Shown: positions 42,058 through 53,431, numbered from the stretch's first letter. The stretch: DNA of 64,000 bases from Hemerocallis citrina (GCA_017893485.1 JACEHZ010000369.1:186001-250000), one strand, 5' to 3'. Made by a program: numbers and translations. Notes: generated from the sequence alone by a model not told the origin.

Positions 42058-44420
42058 GTGAGCCGGTACCCTTTCCTAAGAAAGCTACCCTGGTGCTCGA
42101 CCGGATCTCGGAGCGTCGAGGGTTTAGGGGTCGGCAAGGGCGTAGGCGAGCCAGTGTGCTTTCCTGAGAAAGCTACCCTGATGCTCGACATGACCTCGGA
42201 GCGTCGAGGGTTTAGGGGTCGGCAAGGGCGTAGGCGAGCCGGTGTGCTTTCCTGAGAAAGCTACCCTGGTGCTCGACCTGACCTCGGAGCGTCGAGGGTT
42301 TAGGGTTCGGCAAGGACGTAGGCGAGCCGGTGTGCTTTCCTGAGAAAGCTACGTTGGTGCTCGGCCTGACCTCGGAGCGTCGAGGGTTTAGGAGTCGGCA
42401 AGGGCGTAGGCAAGCCGGTGCGTTTTCCTAAGAAAGCTACCTTGGTGCTCGACCTAATCTCGGATCATCGAAGGTTCAGGGGTCGGCAAGGGCATAGGCG
42501 AGCCGGTATGCTTTCCTGGGAAAGCTACCCTGGTGCTCGACCTGATCTCAGAGCGTCGAGGGTTTAAGGGTCGGCAAGGGCATAGGCGAGCCGGTGTGCT
42601 TTCCTGAGAAAGCTACCCTGGTGCTTGACTTGACCTCGGAGTGTCAGGGTTTAAGGGTCGGCAAGGGTGCAGGCGAGCTGGTGTGCTTTCTTGAGAAAGC
42701 TACCCTAGTGCTCGGCCTGACCTCGGAGCGTCGAGGGTTTAGGGGTCGGCAAGGGTGTAGGCCAGCCGGTGCGCTTTCCTGAGAAAGCTACCCTGGTGCT
42801 CGACATGACCTCAGAGCGTCGAGGGTTTAGGGGTCGGCAAGGGCATAGGCGAGCCGGTGTGCTTTCCTGGGAAAGCTATCCTGGTGCTCGACCTGACCTC
42901 AGAGCGTCAAGGGTTTAAGGGTCGGCAAGGGCGTAGGCAAGCCGGTACACTATCCCTAGTTCTCGACCTGACCTCAGAGCTTCGAAGGTTTAAGGATCGG
43001 TAAGGGCATAGGTGAACTGGTGTGCTTTCCTGAGAAAGCTATCCTGGTGCTCGACCTGACCTCGGAGCGTCGAGGGTTTAGGGGTCGGCAAGGGCGTAGG
43101 CGAGCTGGTGTGATTTCCTGAGAAAGCTACCCTGGTGCTCTACGTGACCTCGGAGCGTCGAGGGTTTAAGGGTCGGCAAGGGTGTAGGCGAGCCGGTATG
43201 TTACCCTGGTGCTCGACTTGACCTCGGAGATTCGAGGGTTTAAGGGTCGGCAAGGGCGTAGGCGAGCCGATGCGCTTTCCTGAGAAAGCTACCCTGGTGC
43301 TCAACTGACCTTGGAGCATCGAGGGTTTAGGGGTCGGTAAGGGTGTAGGCGAGCCAGTACGCTACCCTGGTTCTCTACCTGACCTCGGAGCTTCGAGGAT
43401 TTAAGGGTCGGCAAGGGTGTAGGCAAGCCGATACGCTTCCCTGGTGCTCGACTTGACCTCGGAGCTTCGAGGGTTTAGGGGTCGGCAAGGGTGTAGGCGA
43501 GTCGGTGTGCTTTCCTGAGAAAGCTACCCTGGTGCTCAACCTGACCTCGGAGCGTCGAGGGTTTAAGGGTCGGCAAGAGCGTAGGCAAGCCGGTGCGCTT
43601 TCCTGAGAAAGCTATCCTGGTGCTCGACCTGACCTCGGAGCGTTGAGCGTTTAGGATTCAGCAAGGGCGTAGTCGAGCCGGTGTGCTTTCTGAGAAAGCT
43701 ACCTTGGTGCTCGACTTGACCTCGGAGTGTCAAGGGTTTAAGGGTTGGCAAGGGCGTAGGCGAGCCGGTACGCTACCCTGGTGCTCGACCTGACCTCGGA
43801 GCTTCGAGGGTTTAAGGGTCGGCAAGGGCGTAGGCGAACTGGTGCACTTTAGTGAGAAAGCTACCCTGGTGCTCGACCTGACCTCGGAGCATCGAGGGTT
43901 TAGGGGTCAGCAAGGGCGTAGGCGAGCCGGTGCACTTTACTGAGAAAGCTACCCTCGTGCTCGGCCTGACCTCGGAGTATCGAGGGTTTAGAGGTCGGCA
44001 AGGGCATAGGCAAGCCGGTGCACTTTCCTGAGAAAGATACCCTCATGCTTGGCCTGACCTCGGAGCGTCGAGGGTTTAGGGGTCGGCAAGGGCGTAGGCG
44101 AGCCGGTGCGCTTTCCTGAGAAAGCTACCCTGGTGCTTGACCTGACCTCGAAGCATCGAGGGTTTAGGGGTCGGCAAGGGCGTAGGCGAGCCGGTGTGCT
44201 TTCCTGAGAAAGCTACCCTGGTGCTCGACCTGACCTCGGAGCATCGAGGGTTTAAGGGTCGGCAAGGGCGTAGGCGAGCCGGTGTGCTTTCCTGAGAAAG
44301 CTACCCTGGTGCTCATCCTGACCTCGGAGCGTCGACGGCTTAAGGGTCGGCAAGGGTGTAGACGAGCCGGTGCGGTACCCTGGTGCTCAACTTGACCTCG
44401 GAGCTATCGAGGAGGTGAGG
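42058..44420 (-). repeat. 88-bp tandem repeat array in Tat 3' UTR, roughly 27 copies
   Basis: Each unit contains GAGCCGGTGTGCTTTCCTGA, GAAAGCTACCCTGGTGCTCG, ACCTGACCTCGGAGCGTCGA and GGGTTTAGGGGTCGGCAAGG. Starts at 42060, 42148 and 42236 give a period of 88. Several units (near 42940, 43195, 43360, 43430, 43770, 44370) are shortened because the CTTTCCTGAGAAAG part is missing. 88 is not divisible by three, so it is not a coding repeat. The last units toward 44500 fade into integrase-flanking sequence. Confidence 0.96.
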
Positions 44421-44625
44421 GTCGGCGCCCATTGTTCTGACTTGGGTGCCATACCTTGAGAAAGCTACCCATGTACTCGATATTGGTTCGGGGCTACCGA
44501 GGAGACGAAGTTTAACAAAAAGAGCCTCTTTACTTGAGCCTTTTAATACATAAAGAGAGGCGCCAGCGGCCTTTTACACAGTGCAGGTTACAAAAATGTT
44601 ATTTACATGAATCAAACTAAAAACT

Positions 44626-45720
44626 CTACTTCGGCCCTTCAAGAAATTTGATGAGATGTTCGGCGTTCCAGGGTCTTTTCACCGCTCGGCCCTCCATGTT
44701 CACGAGTCGGTAAATGCCCGGGCGTATAACCTCGGCTACCTTGTATGGGCCTTCCCAGTTGGGGGCCAGCTTTCTCTTTTTCGTGGGGTCGGAGACGGAC
44801 AGCTTGTGGAGCACGAGGTCTCCGGCCTTGATGTCAGTGGGGCAGACTTTCTTGTTGTAAAACCTTTCGATCCGCTGCTGGTATATGTTTCTTCTTACGG
44901 CAGACTTCTCTCCGACCTTGGCGACGAGGTCCAGGTTGGCCCTTAGGCCGGATGAGTTGTCGGCTTCGTCGAAGGCCATGATGCATGGGGAAGGGAGGCC
45001 GACGGGGATAACCGCCTCCGTCCCGTAGGTTAAGTTGAACGGTGTTTCTCCCGTAGGAATTCTCTTTGTAGTCCGGTGCGCCCATAGCATGTTAGCAGTT
45101 CTTCTACCCATTGTCCCTTGGAGGAACTGTCGAGGCGCTTCTTCAGGCCGTCGAGTATCTGTCGGTTCGCGTTCTCTGCTTGGCCGTTTGACTGGGGATG
45201 GCATATGGCGAAGAAGCGCTGCTGGATGCCGATGTCTTCGCAGAACCTGCGAAAGTTCTGGCCTGCAAATTGGGTCATGTTGTCCGTGATAAGGACCTGA
45301 GGAATTCCAAACCGGCAAATGATGTTTTTCCAGAAAAATTGTTGGGTTTGACGCTCGTTGATTGTTGATAGGGGCTCGGCCTCGATCCATTTCGTGAAAT
45401 AATTGATGGCGACTATTAGGAATTTTCTCTGTTCGGTTGCCAGGGAAAAGGGGCCGACCAAGTCCATCCCCCACATGGCGAACGGCGTCGGACTGGCTAG
45501 CGAGCGAAGATTGGCCTGAGGAAGTCTCTTGATAGGGGAAGATCTTTGGCACGGACCGCACCTATTGACTAGGTCCTGGAGTCTTGCAGCATTGTTGGCT
45601 AATAATACCCGTGGTTCAAAGCCTTTTGGGCAAGCGACCTGCTTCCCATGTGACATCCACCGATCCCTTCATGAAGTTCTTTGAGCGCGTAGCCAGCTTC
45701 CTCATTGGCGAGGCAGCGGA
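44626..45720 (-). pseudogene. Tat integrase
   Basis: Starts near 45720 with the zinc-finger remnant; C-x-x-C is visible as CGPCQRSS. The core has MWGMDLVGPF, VAINYFTKWIEAEP, VLITDNMTQF and HPQSNGQAENANRQI, giving the D, D, E triad. Near 45080 the frame shifts by one. MLWAHRTTKRIPTGETPF, the GLPSPCI block and the C-terminal WEGPYKVAEVIRPGIYRLV then lead to a stop at 44626. Except for this frameshift the enzyme is nearly complete. Confidence 0.93.
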
Positions 45721-45793
45721 GGTAGGGCTTCTCGCCTGCCAGGGTGTACGAGCATTTGAAGATGACGTCGTCGATCACGACGAACCTTTCAGC

Positions 45794-46351
45794 TCAAACC
45801 CTGATCCTTCTCGCCTCGGCCCGGTCTTCGGGGAGCTCGACCTTCAGGAGGAACCTTCGGATCGGGGTGGTCCAATCGTCCAGGCAGGCCTCATTGTTTA
45901 CACACATTGCCTTGGGGAGGTCGATGCTCGGCTTTAGGAGGATTTTGATGAGTACTGTTTGGTCGAAACCTTCGAAGGATGAGGAGGCAAGCTTCGACAA
46001 GGCGTCCGCCTGGGCGTTCTTCTCCCTTGGAACCCTAAGGACTGTGGAACAGGTGAAGGAAGATAGGAGCCGCCGGACCACGACCAAGTATCGGATCATT
46101 CGGTTGTCATGAGCCTCGTACTCCCTGGTGATTTGGTTGACCACGAGCTGAGACTCGCTGAAGGCCCTGATCTGCTTCGCGCCGGCCTGGTGTGCCAGAG
46201 TTAGTTCGGCAATCATAGCCTCATATTCTGCCTCGTTGTTGGAGGTCGGAAAGTTGAGACGGAGAGAATACTGAAGGAGGATGTGGTCGGGGCCTCGTAG
46301 GATGATTCCAGCACCACTCCCGGATTCGCAGGAAGATCCATCGACATACAC
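45794..46351 (-). pseudogene. Tat second RNase H (archaeal type)
   Basis: An extra RNase HI-type domain between the gypsy RNase H and integrase. YVDGSSCESGSGAGIIL gives the first catalytic Asp, NNEAEYEAMIAELTLA the Glu, ESQLVVNQITREYEA a serine where Asp is usual (FSESQL versus 'SDSQL'), and REKNAQADALSKLASS the last Asp. Presence of this domain in addition to the normal RNase H is typical of Tat elements. The Asp-to-Glu change in FSES may impair activity. Confidence 0.9.
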
Positions 46352-46439
46352 TTCCCAGGTTGGATCCGAATTTTTGGCATCGGGCTGTTCGAAAATGGTG
46401 CATTCGGTGATAAACTCGGCGAGGGCTTGCTCCTTTATT

Positions 46440-46790
46440 GCCGTCCTTAGCTGGTAGCTGATGTCGTATTAGCTCAGCTCGATCGACCACTTGACTAAGC
46501 GGCCGGAGTTCTCTGGCTTGTGAAGCACGGTCTTGAGTGGTTGGTCGGTCAGTACCTGGATAGAGTGCTCCTAGAAGTAAGGGCGGAGCTTCCGGGAAGC
46601 CATGACCAGAGCATAGGCCATTTTTTCTATTCTTACGTACCTCGTCTCGGCCGGGAGCAGGACCTTGCTCACATAGTATAGCGACCTCTGGACTCCGTCA
46701 TCTTTGCGGACGAGGATAGCACTGAGGGTGCTTTCCGAGGCAGACAGGTATAGCCAGAGTGGCTCACCCGGCTTGGGTTTGCTAAGGAGA
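46440..46790 (-). pseudogene. Tat first RNase H
   Basis: The gypsy-type RNase H just after reverse transcriptase. LWLYLSASESTLSAILVRKD, YYVSKVLLPAETRY, LVMASRKLRPYF then a stop, VLTDQPLKTVLHKPE and GRLVKWSIELS, followed by a second stop. The first acidic residue (SASES) is already the weakened form common to Tat elements. Confidence 0.85.
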
Positions 46791-47798
46791 GGCGTTGGCG
46801 AAGTGCTGCTTTAGTTGTTCGAACGCCTCCTGTTGAGGGGTGCCCCATTCGAAGCCCCCCTTTCCACGCAGAGCTTTGAAGAAGGGTAGAGATTTCTCCC
46901 CAGATTTGGAGAGGAAACGGCCGATGGCCGCTAATCTTCCCGTAAGCCTCTGGACTTCCTTAACGTTCCGGGGAGGAGCCATGTCTATTATGGCATGGAT
47001 CTTCTCAGGGTTCGCCTCGATGCCGCGCTGGCTAACGACGAACCTGAGGAATTTTCTCGACGAGACGCCGAAGGTGCATTTGGCGGGGTTAAGCCTCATG
47101 TTGTGTGTCCAGAGTACGCCGAAGGCTTCTTCGAGGTCGGCGACGTGGTCTTGTCCCTATCGGATTTTGATGAGCATGTCGTCGACATACACCTCCATGT
47201 TGCGACCAATCAGGTCCTTGAAGATTCGGTTAACAAGCCGCTGGTATGTGGCTCCGGCGTTCTTCAGCCCGAACGGCATAACGCGATAACAGAAGAGACC
47301 TTGGTCGGTGACGAAGGATGTCTTCGCTATGTCCGATGGGAACATCCGGATCTGATTGTAGCCTGAAAAGGCATCCATGAAGGACAGGAGCTCGTGACCC
47401 AAAGTTGCGTCGATCAGGGTGTCGATGCTGGGAAGTGGGAAGGGATCTTTGGAGCATGCTTTGTTCAGATCCATGAAGTCTATACAGATCCTCCAGCTTT
47501 CGCTGGCCTTCTTTACCATGACGATGTTTGCTAACCATTTGGGGTAGCTAACCTCTTGGATAAAGCAGGCGAACAAGAGTTTTTCTACCTCCATCTTTAC
47601 CACTTGCTGCCTCTCTGGAGCAAATTTGCGCCTCTTCTGGATGATCGGCTTCGATCCTGGAATGACGCTCAGTCTATGCATGATCAGGTCTTCGGATATT
47701 CTGGGCATATCGGAGGGCTTCCAGGTGAACATGTCGATGTTGCGGCGGATGCAGCTGACTATGTTTGACTTCAGATCCTCGACGAGGGAGCTGCTCAC
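46782..47798 (-). pseudogene. Tat reverse transcriptase
   Basis: Gypsy reverse transcriptase. The frame 47798-47157 holds PKWLANIVMVKKASESWRIC, DLNKACSKDPFPLP, FMDAFSGYNQIRM, CYRVMPFGLKNAGATYQRL and the active site EVYVDDMLIK, then a stop. After a frame change, MRLNPAKCTFGVSSRKFL and INPEKI-like AIIDMAPPRNVKEVQRLTGR give the thumb/connection. The DLNKACSKDPFP block is characteristic of this lineage. One stop or frameshift near 47157 separates the two parts. Confidence 0.94.
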
Positions 47799-47842
47799 TC
47801 AGAACCACTTTGACTCGTCCCCTATCCCGAACGACACTTCCT

Positions 47843-48322
47843 CTAGCTCATCCGCTGGTTTGGGATCTGGTTGGCTTCTTTCTGGCTGAAGCTCGACGGC
47901 ATCGAGGAGAAATACACCCCCTCCGACCACAGCCATGTAGCAGGATCCACAGCCTCCTGGTTGCCTTGGACAACACCGACCCCCTGCTTTGTGGAAAATT
48001 TTAACTTCAAGTGGTAGGCCAACGGCACAGCCTGAAGGGAGCAAAGCCCTGGTCGGTCGAGAATGGCATTGTACGCCGCCATGACGTTCACCACCATGAA
48101 GTCCATTGATTCAGTTTGTCTGAGAGGAGTCGTACCCGTAGTGACATCTAGGGTCATGATTCCTTCTATCACAACTGGGATGCGGGAGAACCCGTGCTGG
48201 GTGTATCCGGTCGGCTTGAGCTTGTCCCTGGGAAGTTTTAGGTTCTCGAAGGCTTCAAGGAAGAGGATGTTTACCGAACTCCCATTGTCGACGAGGATCC
48301 AGCGGACTTCAAAGTTCGCCAT
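47843..48322 (-). pseudogene. Tat aspartic protease
   Basis: Retroviral-type aspartic protease. ILVDNGSSVNILF carries the active site, with DNG in place of the usual DTG/DSG. FSRIPVVIEGIMTLDV and the flap/C-terminal AYNAILDRPGLCSLQAVP follow; 'AYNAILGRPGL' is the usual form. The protein would cleave the Gag-Pol precursor. An Asn after the catalytic Asp is common in this lineage, so activity cannot be excluded. A stop precedes RT. Confidence 0.88.
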
Positions 48323-48639
48323 GTCGAGACTAACGACGAGGGCATCGCAGTGGGGAACACGGACACCCTCGAGGTCCTCTCCTGAGAAAGAGACAGGGAG
48401 TAGCTAAGTCCGGAGAGATGACAGGTCTCGAACGGTGTTCACCTCTCGGACGAATGCCTTGCAGAAAGTGTTAGACTCCCCTCCCATGGGTTCCCCGTGG
48501 ACGCAGTGTAAATTGGCCTGTCCTTCGGTCCCTCCGGTCTCGGGATCTCGCTCGGGATGGCGGTTCGGAGTGCGAGTGGAGGGCGAAGGCCTCCGGTTCC
48601 TCGTATCCTTCCGGTCCCTCTGGTTTTTCCCTGTGAACT

Positions 48640-50064
48640 CACGGAGGTATCCTCGTAGGATGAGGGCCTCGATTTTGTCTTTCAGGGCCTGACACTGGTC
48701 GGTTTTGTGCCCGTGATCCCGGTGGAAGTGGCAGTAGAACCGCTGATCTCGCTTCTTGTTGTTGCTCGATTGAGGAGGTAGTCAGACGAGCCCCTTGTCC
48801 TCTATTTCTAGGATTATGGCGAACACGTTCTGTGTCAAGGGCGTGTACCTCTCGAAGCGGGGGACCGAAGGCACCCTCTTCTTACTAACCCCCTCTTTTG
48901 TTACTTTCCTGGCAGGCTCGGTCTCATCGACCTTGCGTTTGCCCTTCCCTGTTGCTTCTTTGGCGCCTTCCGAGTTTAGAGCTTCTTCCACCCGTATGTA
49001 CTTCTCGACCATATTAAGTAGGTTGGGGAAGTCCTGGGGAGGCTTCTTGGCCAAAGAAACCTTTAACTGGCTGTGTTGGACATTGTGCCGGAAGGCGGCT
49101 GAGGCAACTCCAGCGTCGAGGAAGGAGACAGATCTTGCCTCGGTTGTGAACATCCTGACGAAGTCACGGAGTGACTCTCCTTCTCTCTGTCGGAGGTCTA
49201 GTAAGGACGTGCTTGTCTTCTCGGCCTTCCTGCTGGTTATGAAGTGGGTCAGGAAGTTGGCCTCCAGCTAGTCGAACGAGACGATCGAGCCCGGCGGGAG
49301 CTTGGAGAACCTTTCCCGACCTGGGCCCCGGAGTGTTGTAGGGAATGCACGGCACAGCATGGGATCCGAAGCGCTGTGAATCATCATGAGGGTCTTGAAA
49401 CCCTCCATGTGATCAGCAGGATCACCCTCGCCATTGTAGGTCTCGAACTGTGGAGGCCAAAAATTCAAGGGGATCTCCGCTTCTAGGATGGGGGCCGAGA
49501 AAGGTGGTCGAGTCGACCTGCGGCCTAGAGCGGGGTTGGGAAAGCCGTTGCCGAGGTGGTCGAGGCAGTTCTCCATTTCCAGCAAGCATCAGAGCACCTC
49601 GTTTTCGACTTCGGGGAGATACGGTGGGTCACGAGTGTGGTTCCCTCCATCGCCCATCTGGTGGGATTGGTTGAATTTCTCGGCTCTGGGTGCTCCGTGA
49701 ATGGCCTCCATGATTTCGTCCCGGAAGCTCCGAAACTCGGCCCTTGTGACCGCACCATGGTCAATCGGGTCGTGCTGGGGCGGCGGGCTTCGACTGATGC
49801 GACTGAGCACCGATGCTCTCCTTCGGGCGGAGGTCTTGTGCGGTTCTGGGCCGAGTTGGAAGCGGCCCCTCCCCTGGTTTGACTAGCCCATTAACTCTGG
49901 ATGACCCGGCGAAGGTCGGGTATGAACGAACGAGATGCGTCCTGCTGGTGTCCGAGGCTGAACCTCGGATTATTCAATCTGTGAGGGTCCTCGGGGACAT
50001 CCTGAAAAGGAGGACCGTCCGGGCGACGGGCCGAGGTGACAGCTCTCCTGGGCTTGGGTCCCAT
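48640..50064 (-). pseudogene. Tat gag
   Basis: Starts MGPKPRRAVTSARR shortly after the primer site. TRAEFRSFRDEIMEAIHG, PPQFETYNGEGDPADHMEGF and MLCRAFPTTLRGPGRERFSK form the first half of the gag domain, broken by frame changes near 49590 and 49268. After it, SLLDLRQREGESLRDFVRMF, SLAKKPPQDFPNLLNMVEKY and PRFERYTPLTQN continue to a zinc site with YCHFHRDHGHKTDQCQALK. The protein aligns with the intact gag at 29827-31356. Several stops prevent expression. Confidence 0.9.
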
Positions 50065-50130
50065 GTGAGCTTGGATCGATGGGATGCCGCTGATGGCGAG
50101 GTTCAGACTGATGTCCGTACCGAGAATGTT

Positions 50131-50148
50131 CCCACAGATGGGGCCAAC
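50131..50148 (-). promoter_or_regulatory. Tat primer-binding site
   Basis: GGTTGGCCCCATCTGTGGG on the minus strand next to the 5' LTR, similar to the site of the gag-only element at 29755. Confidence 0.75.
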
Positions 50149-50149
50149 C

Positions 50150-50671
50150 TGATGCGATTTGTTTTTGGGAAGTGTGGATGCACCAGGTATGAGTTCTATT
50201 TGTTTGTTTAGTGGAAGGACACGGTACCGGACGGTACACCCGACCCTCGACAGGAGGGGCACGATTGAGAGTAGAGGCGGAGGTCGGATGCTCAGCTCGG
50301 TAGTGGAGGTTCGGCTCGGATCTGGAAGCTCGGGTCCGGGAGTCTTGTGTACCTGCACTCGGCCTAGGAACACAGGGTTTGGTTCCGATGGCAGGCCCTC
50401 CGACAGTCTAGTTAGTCACTGTAGTAGAGCAACAGCAGCTAGGGTTTGAGAGGGAAAAGATTGGTTACCTTTGAAGGTGGGAGAGGGCCTGGTATTTATA
50501 GGCATGCTAAACGGGTCTGGATTCGTTTGGGCCGGGTCTGGACCCGTATGCCCGTGGGCCTGGTGTAGTAGAAGCCCATGGGGTTTAAGACAGATCTGAT
50601 GATCAGGGGCGAACGCTATTTGAGGTGATCGGGTGGTCCAGGCTGTGCCAGACCATTTTCCCCCGATGTTA
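50150..50671 (-). repeat. 5' LTR of Tat element
   Basis: Minus-strand start TAACATCGGGGGAAAATGG (TG mutated to TA) and end CAAATCGCATCA. TATAAATA on the minus strand at 50493-50500. Confidence 0.93.
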
Positions 50672-50701
50672 CACCTTGTTAAGCCTCTCATGATGATAGC
50701 C
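50672..50701 (-). pseudogene. Sec14/CRAL-TRIO-like penultimate exon, upstream piece
   Basis: After an intron acceptor (GACGGCAG) the minus strand reads GYHHERLNKV and is then cut by the Tat element. It continues at 41340 as FMIHVPYLFM. The joined order matches the 'D.YPERLGKLFIVHVPYIFM' block of CRAL-TRIO proteins. Upstream exons should lie to the right but were not found in the window. Confidence 0.75.
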
Positions 50702-50911
50702 CTGCCGTCAAATTGTATCACGAGTTAGAAGGTTACTTAACATGCAAAGTGACTGTCAATCCAAAACTTTGCATATGAGGTGAAAATATGCAACATTGGC
50801 ACAATTAGGATATGTAGCATGCACAATTGCAATGATGGGAAGCACATTTTGGATGGTAATTTCGTATTTTTCTTCTTTTACGAGGAGAAACCATGTGAGC
50901 AGTCATCAATA
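50702..50911 (-). other. intron upstream of the Sec14-like exon
   Basis: AT-rich; no exon-like block on the minus strand. Confidence 0.4.
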
Positions 50912-51240
50912 CTAGTAACCTGCACATGCAATGCACGTTCAAATTTTTTTATTTTATTTTATAAAGTAAATAATAAGATGTAAACTGGTCTCGAACCTGA
51001 GACCTCCCTTTACTCATACATACTATTTACAAATTATTCCTAGTGTCGCAAACTTTTAATTTATATGAGTGACACTTTTGTAAATAATTGTTGTAAATAA
51101 ATTTGAACTTTGAATGTATTATGGTAACTAACAACAGTTGAGTGAATGAATAATTAACATAAATTCCACTTAAAAATGAATGGTTAAGATTAGATGGTTG
51201 AATGTCTACAACCCCCACTCTCCCATTATAATATTAGAGA
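50912..51240 (-). mobile_element. non-autonomous Helitron, copy 2
   Basis: Homologous to 38050-38832 but without the Stowaway insertion. Minus-strand ends are A|TCTCTAATATTATAATGGGA and GTTACTAG|T, with a GCACGT/ACATGC-type weak hairpin near the 3' end. 329 bp, noncoding. Confidence 0.82.
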
Positions 51241-51850
51241 TGGGTCATTATGCTTTTAAAAAAAAAATCAACTTATATCTATACATTATACTAATTGGAG
51301 ATAGAGTGTCTACCCCCTCTTTCATTCCTCTATTTTGAAATACAGAAAAGAGATCAAAACGAGAAATTATTACCTATTAACACGTGCAACCTAAACGCTT
51401 TTATTGAATTAAAAAAAAGAAAAAAAAGAAAAAAGAAACAAAAACCTCAAACCCTCTCAATGCTCTCAGCCATGAACTCTCCCTCTCCCACTTTCAAAAG
51501 CAAAAACCTACTCACCCATGTTGGTTGCTTCCCTCAAATCGCTCGCCGCACCCTCACGCACCCCCCAAAGTCGGTCCCGACCACAACCTTCCCCTGCTCC
51601 AGTCTGATCCCGCCCCATGCCGCCCCCTTTACAGCACGATCCCGCTCCACGCCTCCTCCCTCTGACGCTCCACTCATCTCCTTCGACGCTGCCACCTTCT
51701 TTTCAGATCAGTCTCAATCATGTTCAATACTTAGGTGCAAGATCTTTCCTTTTTTTGTTAGAATTTAAAATGTTGCAATTATGGATTGTTAGATCTACGG
51801 CTTTGGATTGATTTAGGAAAGTTGTACTTTTTGTCTGGAATTGAATTCAA
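51241..51850 (+). other. upstream of kinase pseudogene, nothing firm
   Basis: An open frame at 51472-51768 starting MNSPSPTFKSKN is Ser/Pro-rich, with no known domain. It could be a leader exon or chance. AAAGAAAAAAAGAAAAAAG precedes it. No confident feature. Confidence 0.3.
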
Positions 51851-52563
51851 AAAGCTTATGTGACAGATGAGAATGATTCAGGCCACATCATCTCCACCAA
51901 AATTGGGGGCAATAATGGTGGACCATAACAGGTAAACATTTCAATCTTGAGTTTTCTTCGGAACATGCCATTTCATTATAATTTTGGGGGTTTACATGAT
52001 TTTTGATGCATACAATTAGCTACATGGCCGAGCAGATAGCAGAAATAGGCTCCTTCGGCATTGTGTTTCAGGTATAGTCGTTATTACAATTTGAATTTTT
52101 GTACAAATTTTCTCTTTTGCAAATGCATGAATGCTTTGCTTTTGGTTTTAGGTGAAATGTCTGGAAACAGGGGACACAGTTGCGATAAAGAAGGTGTTGT
52201 AGGATAGGCGGTACAAGAACCGTGGGTTTCCATGTTGATGCGGTCGTTGGATCATCCAAGGTGACTGCGTTGAAGCACTGCTTCTTTTCGAAGTATGTTC
52301 TGAATTGGTGACGGAGTATGTTCCGAAAATGGTTTATTGTATTTTGAAGCATTATAGTAATGGTTAGCAATGCCGCTTCTCTATGTGAAGCTTTACATGT
52401 ATCAAGTATGTTTTTATTCTTTTCATATTTGAGCTTAATGGGTTTCAGGGGATTGTGTGGGAAACGATTATTGGTGTTTCTCTTGCAGATATTTAGAGGA
52501 TTAACTTACATTCATATAGTTCTGGGCATTTGTCATAGAGATGTGAAGCAACAAAATCTACCT
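51851..52563 (+). pseudogene. GSK3/SHAGGY-like protein kinase, truncated, introns retained
   Basis: Four exon remnants align in order with plant GSK3/SHAGGY-like kinases. (1) 51854-51936: AYVTDENDSGHIISTKIGG then a stop just before the intron. (2) about 52010-52071: SYMAEQIAEIGSFGIVFQ, the glycine-rich loop. (3) 52152-52404: VKCLETGDTVAIKKVL with the ATP-binding Lys, a stop, DRRYKNR, then LDHP, LKHCFF, TEYVPKMVY, LKHYSNG and YVKLYMYQ in shifted frames. (4) 52489-52563: IFRGLTYIH and CHRDVKQQNLP with the HRD catalytic loop. GT/AG junctions remain after exons 2-4, so this is not a processed copy. The activation segment and C-lobe are missing. Confidence 0.9.
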
Positions 52564-53097
52564 GTATGTTTTCTAATGTCTTATTTTCATAAGTTTGGTA
52601 ATGCATACCTTGAAAATTGTATAAACTCTATAATACTCAGCAGCCAAAACTACAAAGTAAAAAAAAAAAAGTGCAAACATTTTGATGGCTTCAAGGATGT
52701 TGTGAGCTTCAAGAGCCACCACCTACATGAAGACCTCCATTTTTCATAGAGGTTTCGCTACTGGTACAAACCCTAACCCTAATATTAATCTTTCTCTTAT
52801 CTATCATCATTTGATTTGATTACTTACTATTATATTTGATATATCGATTATGGTGTGGTTTTGGTAAATAATGCATTTAATATTAAAGGTCGTATGAGAT
52901 TTCAGCTGAAGTTTGGGTCTTTTAAATGGGTTCTGACTAGGTGCAATGAGTTGTTTGGATAATTTATAATTACATTTTTAAGCAAACACAGTTCGTAAAA
53001 TTATTTTTATATGTATTATAGTCTAACATGTACTATAAAGCATGGTTTTAGTTTATGTTGTATAACCTGTTTACTGAATATTAATGATGTTCAAATA
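52564..53097 (+). other. intron remnant and unassigned sequence
   Basis: Begins with the donor GTATGTTTTC of the next kinase intron; no further kinase exon follows. ACCCTAACCCTAAT at about 52768 is a two-unit telomere-like word, too short to matter. Confidence 0.4.
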
Positions 53098-53431
53098 CCC
53101 CCTCTGTTTCAAAATATAAGTCATTCTAGGTTTCTACACGTCTATTAAAAAAAAACCTAGAATTGAAAAAAAGTACAAGACATTCTTAGTCTTTGAAGCG
53201 CATAAATGAGCTACCAATTGTAAAATGTCCTATTTGCCCTCCTCTGTAAATGAGCTATCAATAGGTACTGGGTAGGAATAGTTGAAAAAATAAGGGTAAA
53301 ATTGGAAACCACTTAAAAAATTAATTGATGGACATTTAATATTGACAAGACATTTGTATTGTAAACCTAAAGTGACTTATATTTTGGAACAAAAAAAAAT
53401 GCTAAAATGACTTATATTTTGACGGAGGGAA
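53098..53431. mobile_element. Stowaway-like MITE, diverged
   Basis: Left end CCCCCTCTGTTTCAAAATAT and right end with the reverse complement of CCCTCCGTCAAAATATAAGT. TA is present on both sides (53096-53097, 53432-53433). Inner repeats of AAAATATAAGTCATT and GACTTATATTTTG. 334 bp, noncoding. Confidence 0.78.

Larger units (their letters stand above)
41341..50671 (-). mobile_element. Ty3/gypsy Tat-lineage element, full length
   Basis: LTRs at 41341-41848 and 50150-50671 with a perfect CACCT duplication at 41336-41340 and 50672-50676. On the minus strand the order is primer site, gag, protease, reverse transcriptase, RNase H, a second archaeal-type RNase H, integrase, a long 3' untranslated region filled by an 88-bp tandem array, and a polypurine tract. 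The double RNase H and repeat-rich 3' region are hallmarks of the Tat lineage (Tat/Ogre/Retand group). Length is 9.3 kb. The domains are nearly complete but frameshifted. It interrupts an exon of the Sec14-like gene. Confidence 0.95.

Noticed and set aside
42058..44420. CRISPR-like appearance of regularly repeated units
   Set aside because: Units are contiguous 88-bp tandem copies without unique spacers, inside a plant retrotransposon.
52764..52782. Telomere-like CCCTAACCCTAA
   Set aside because: Only two units; too short to be an interstitial telomere.
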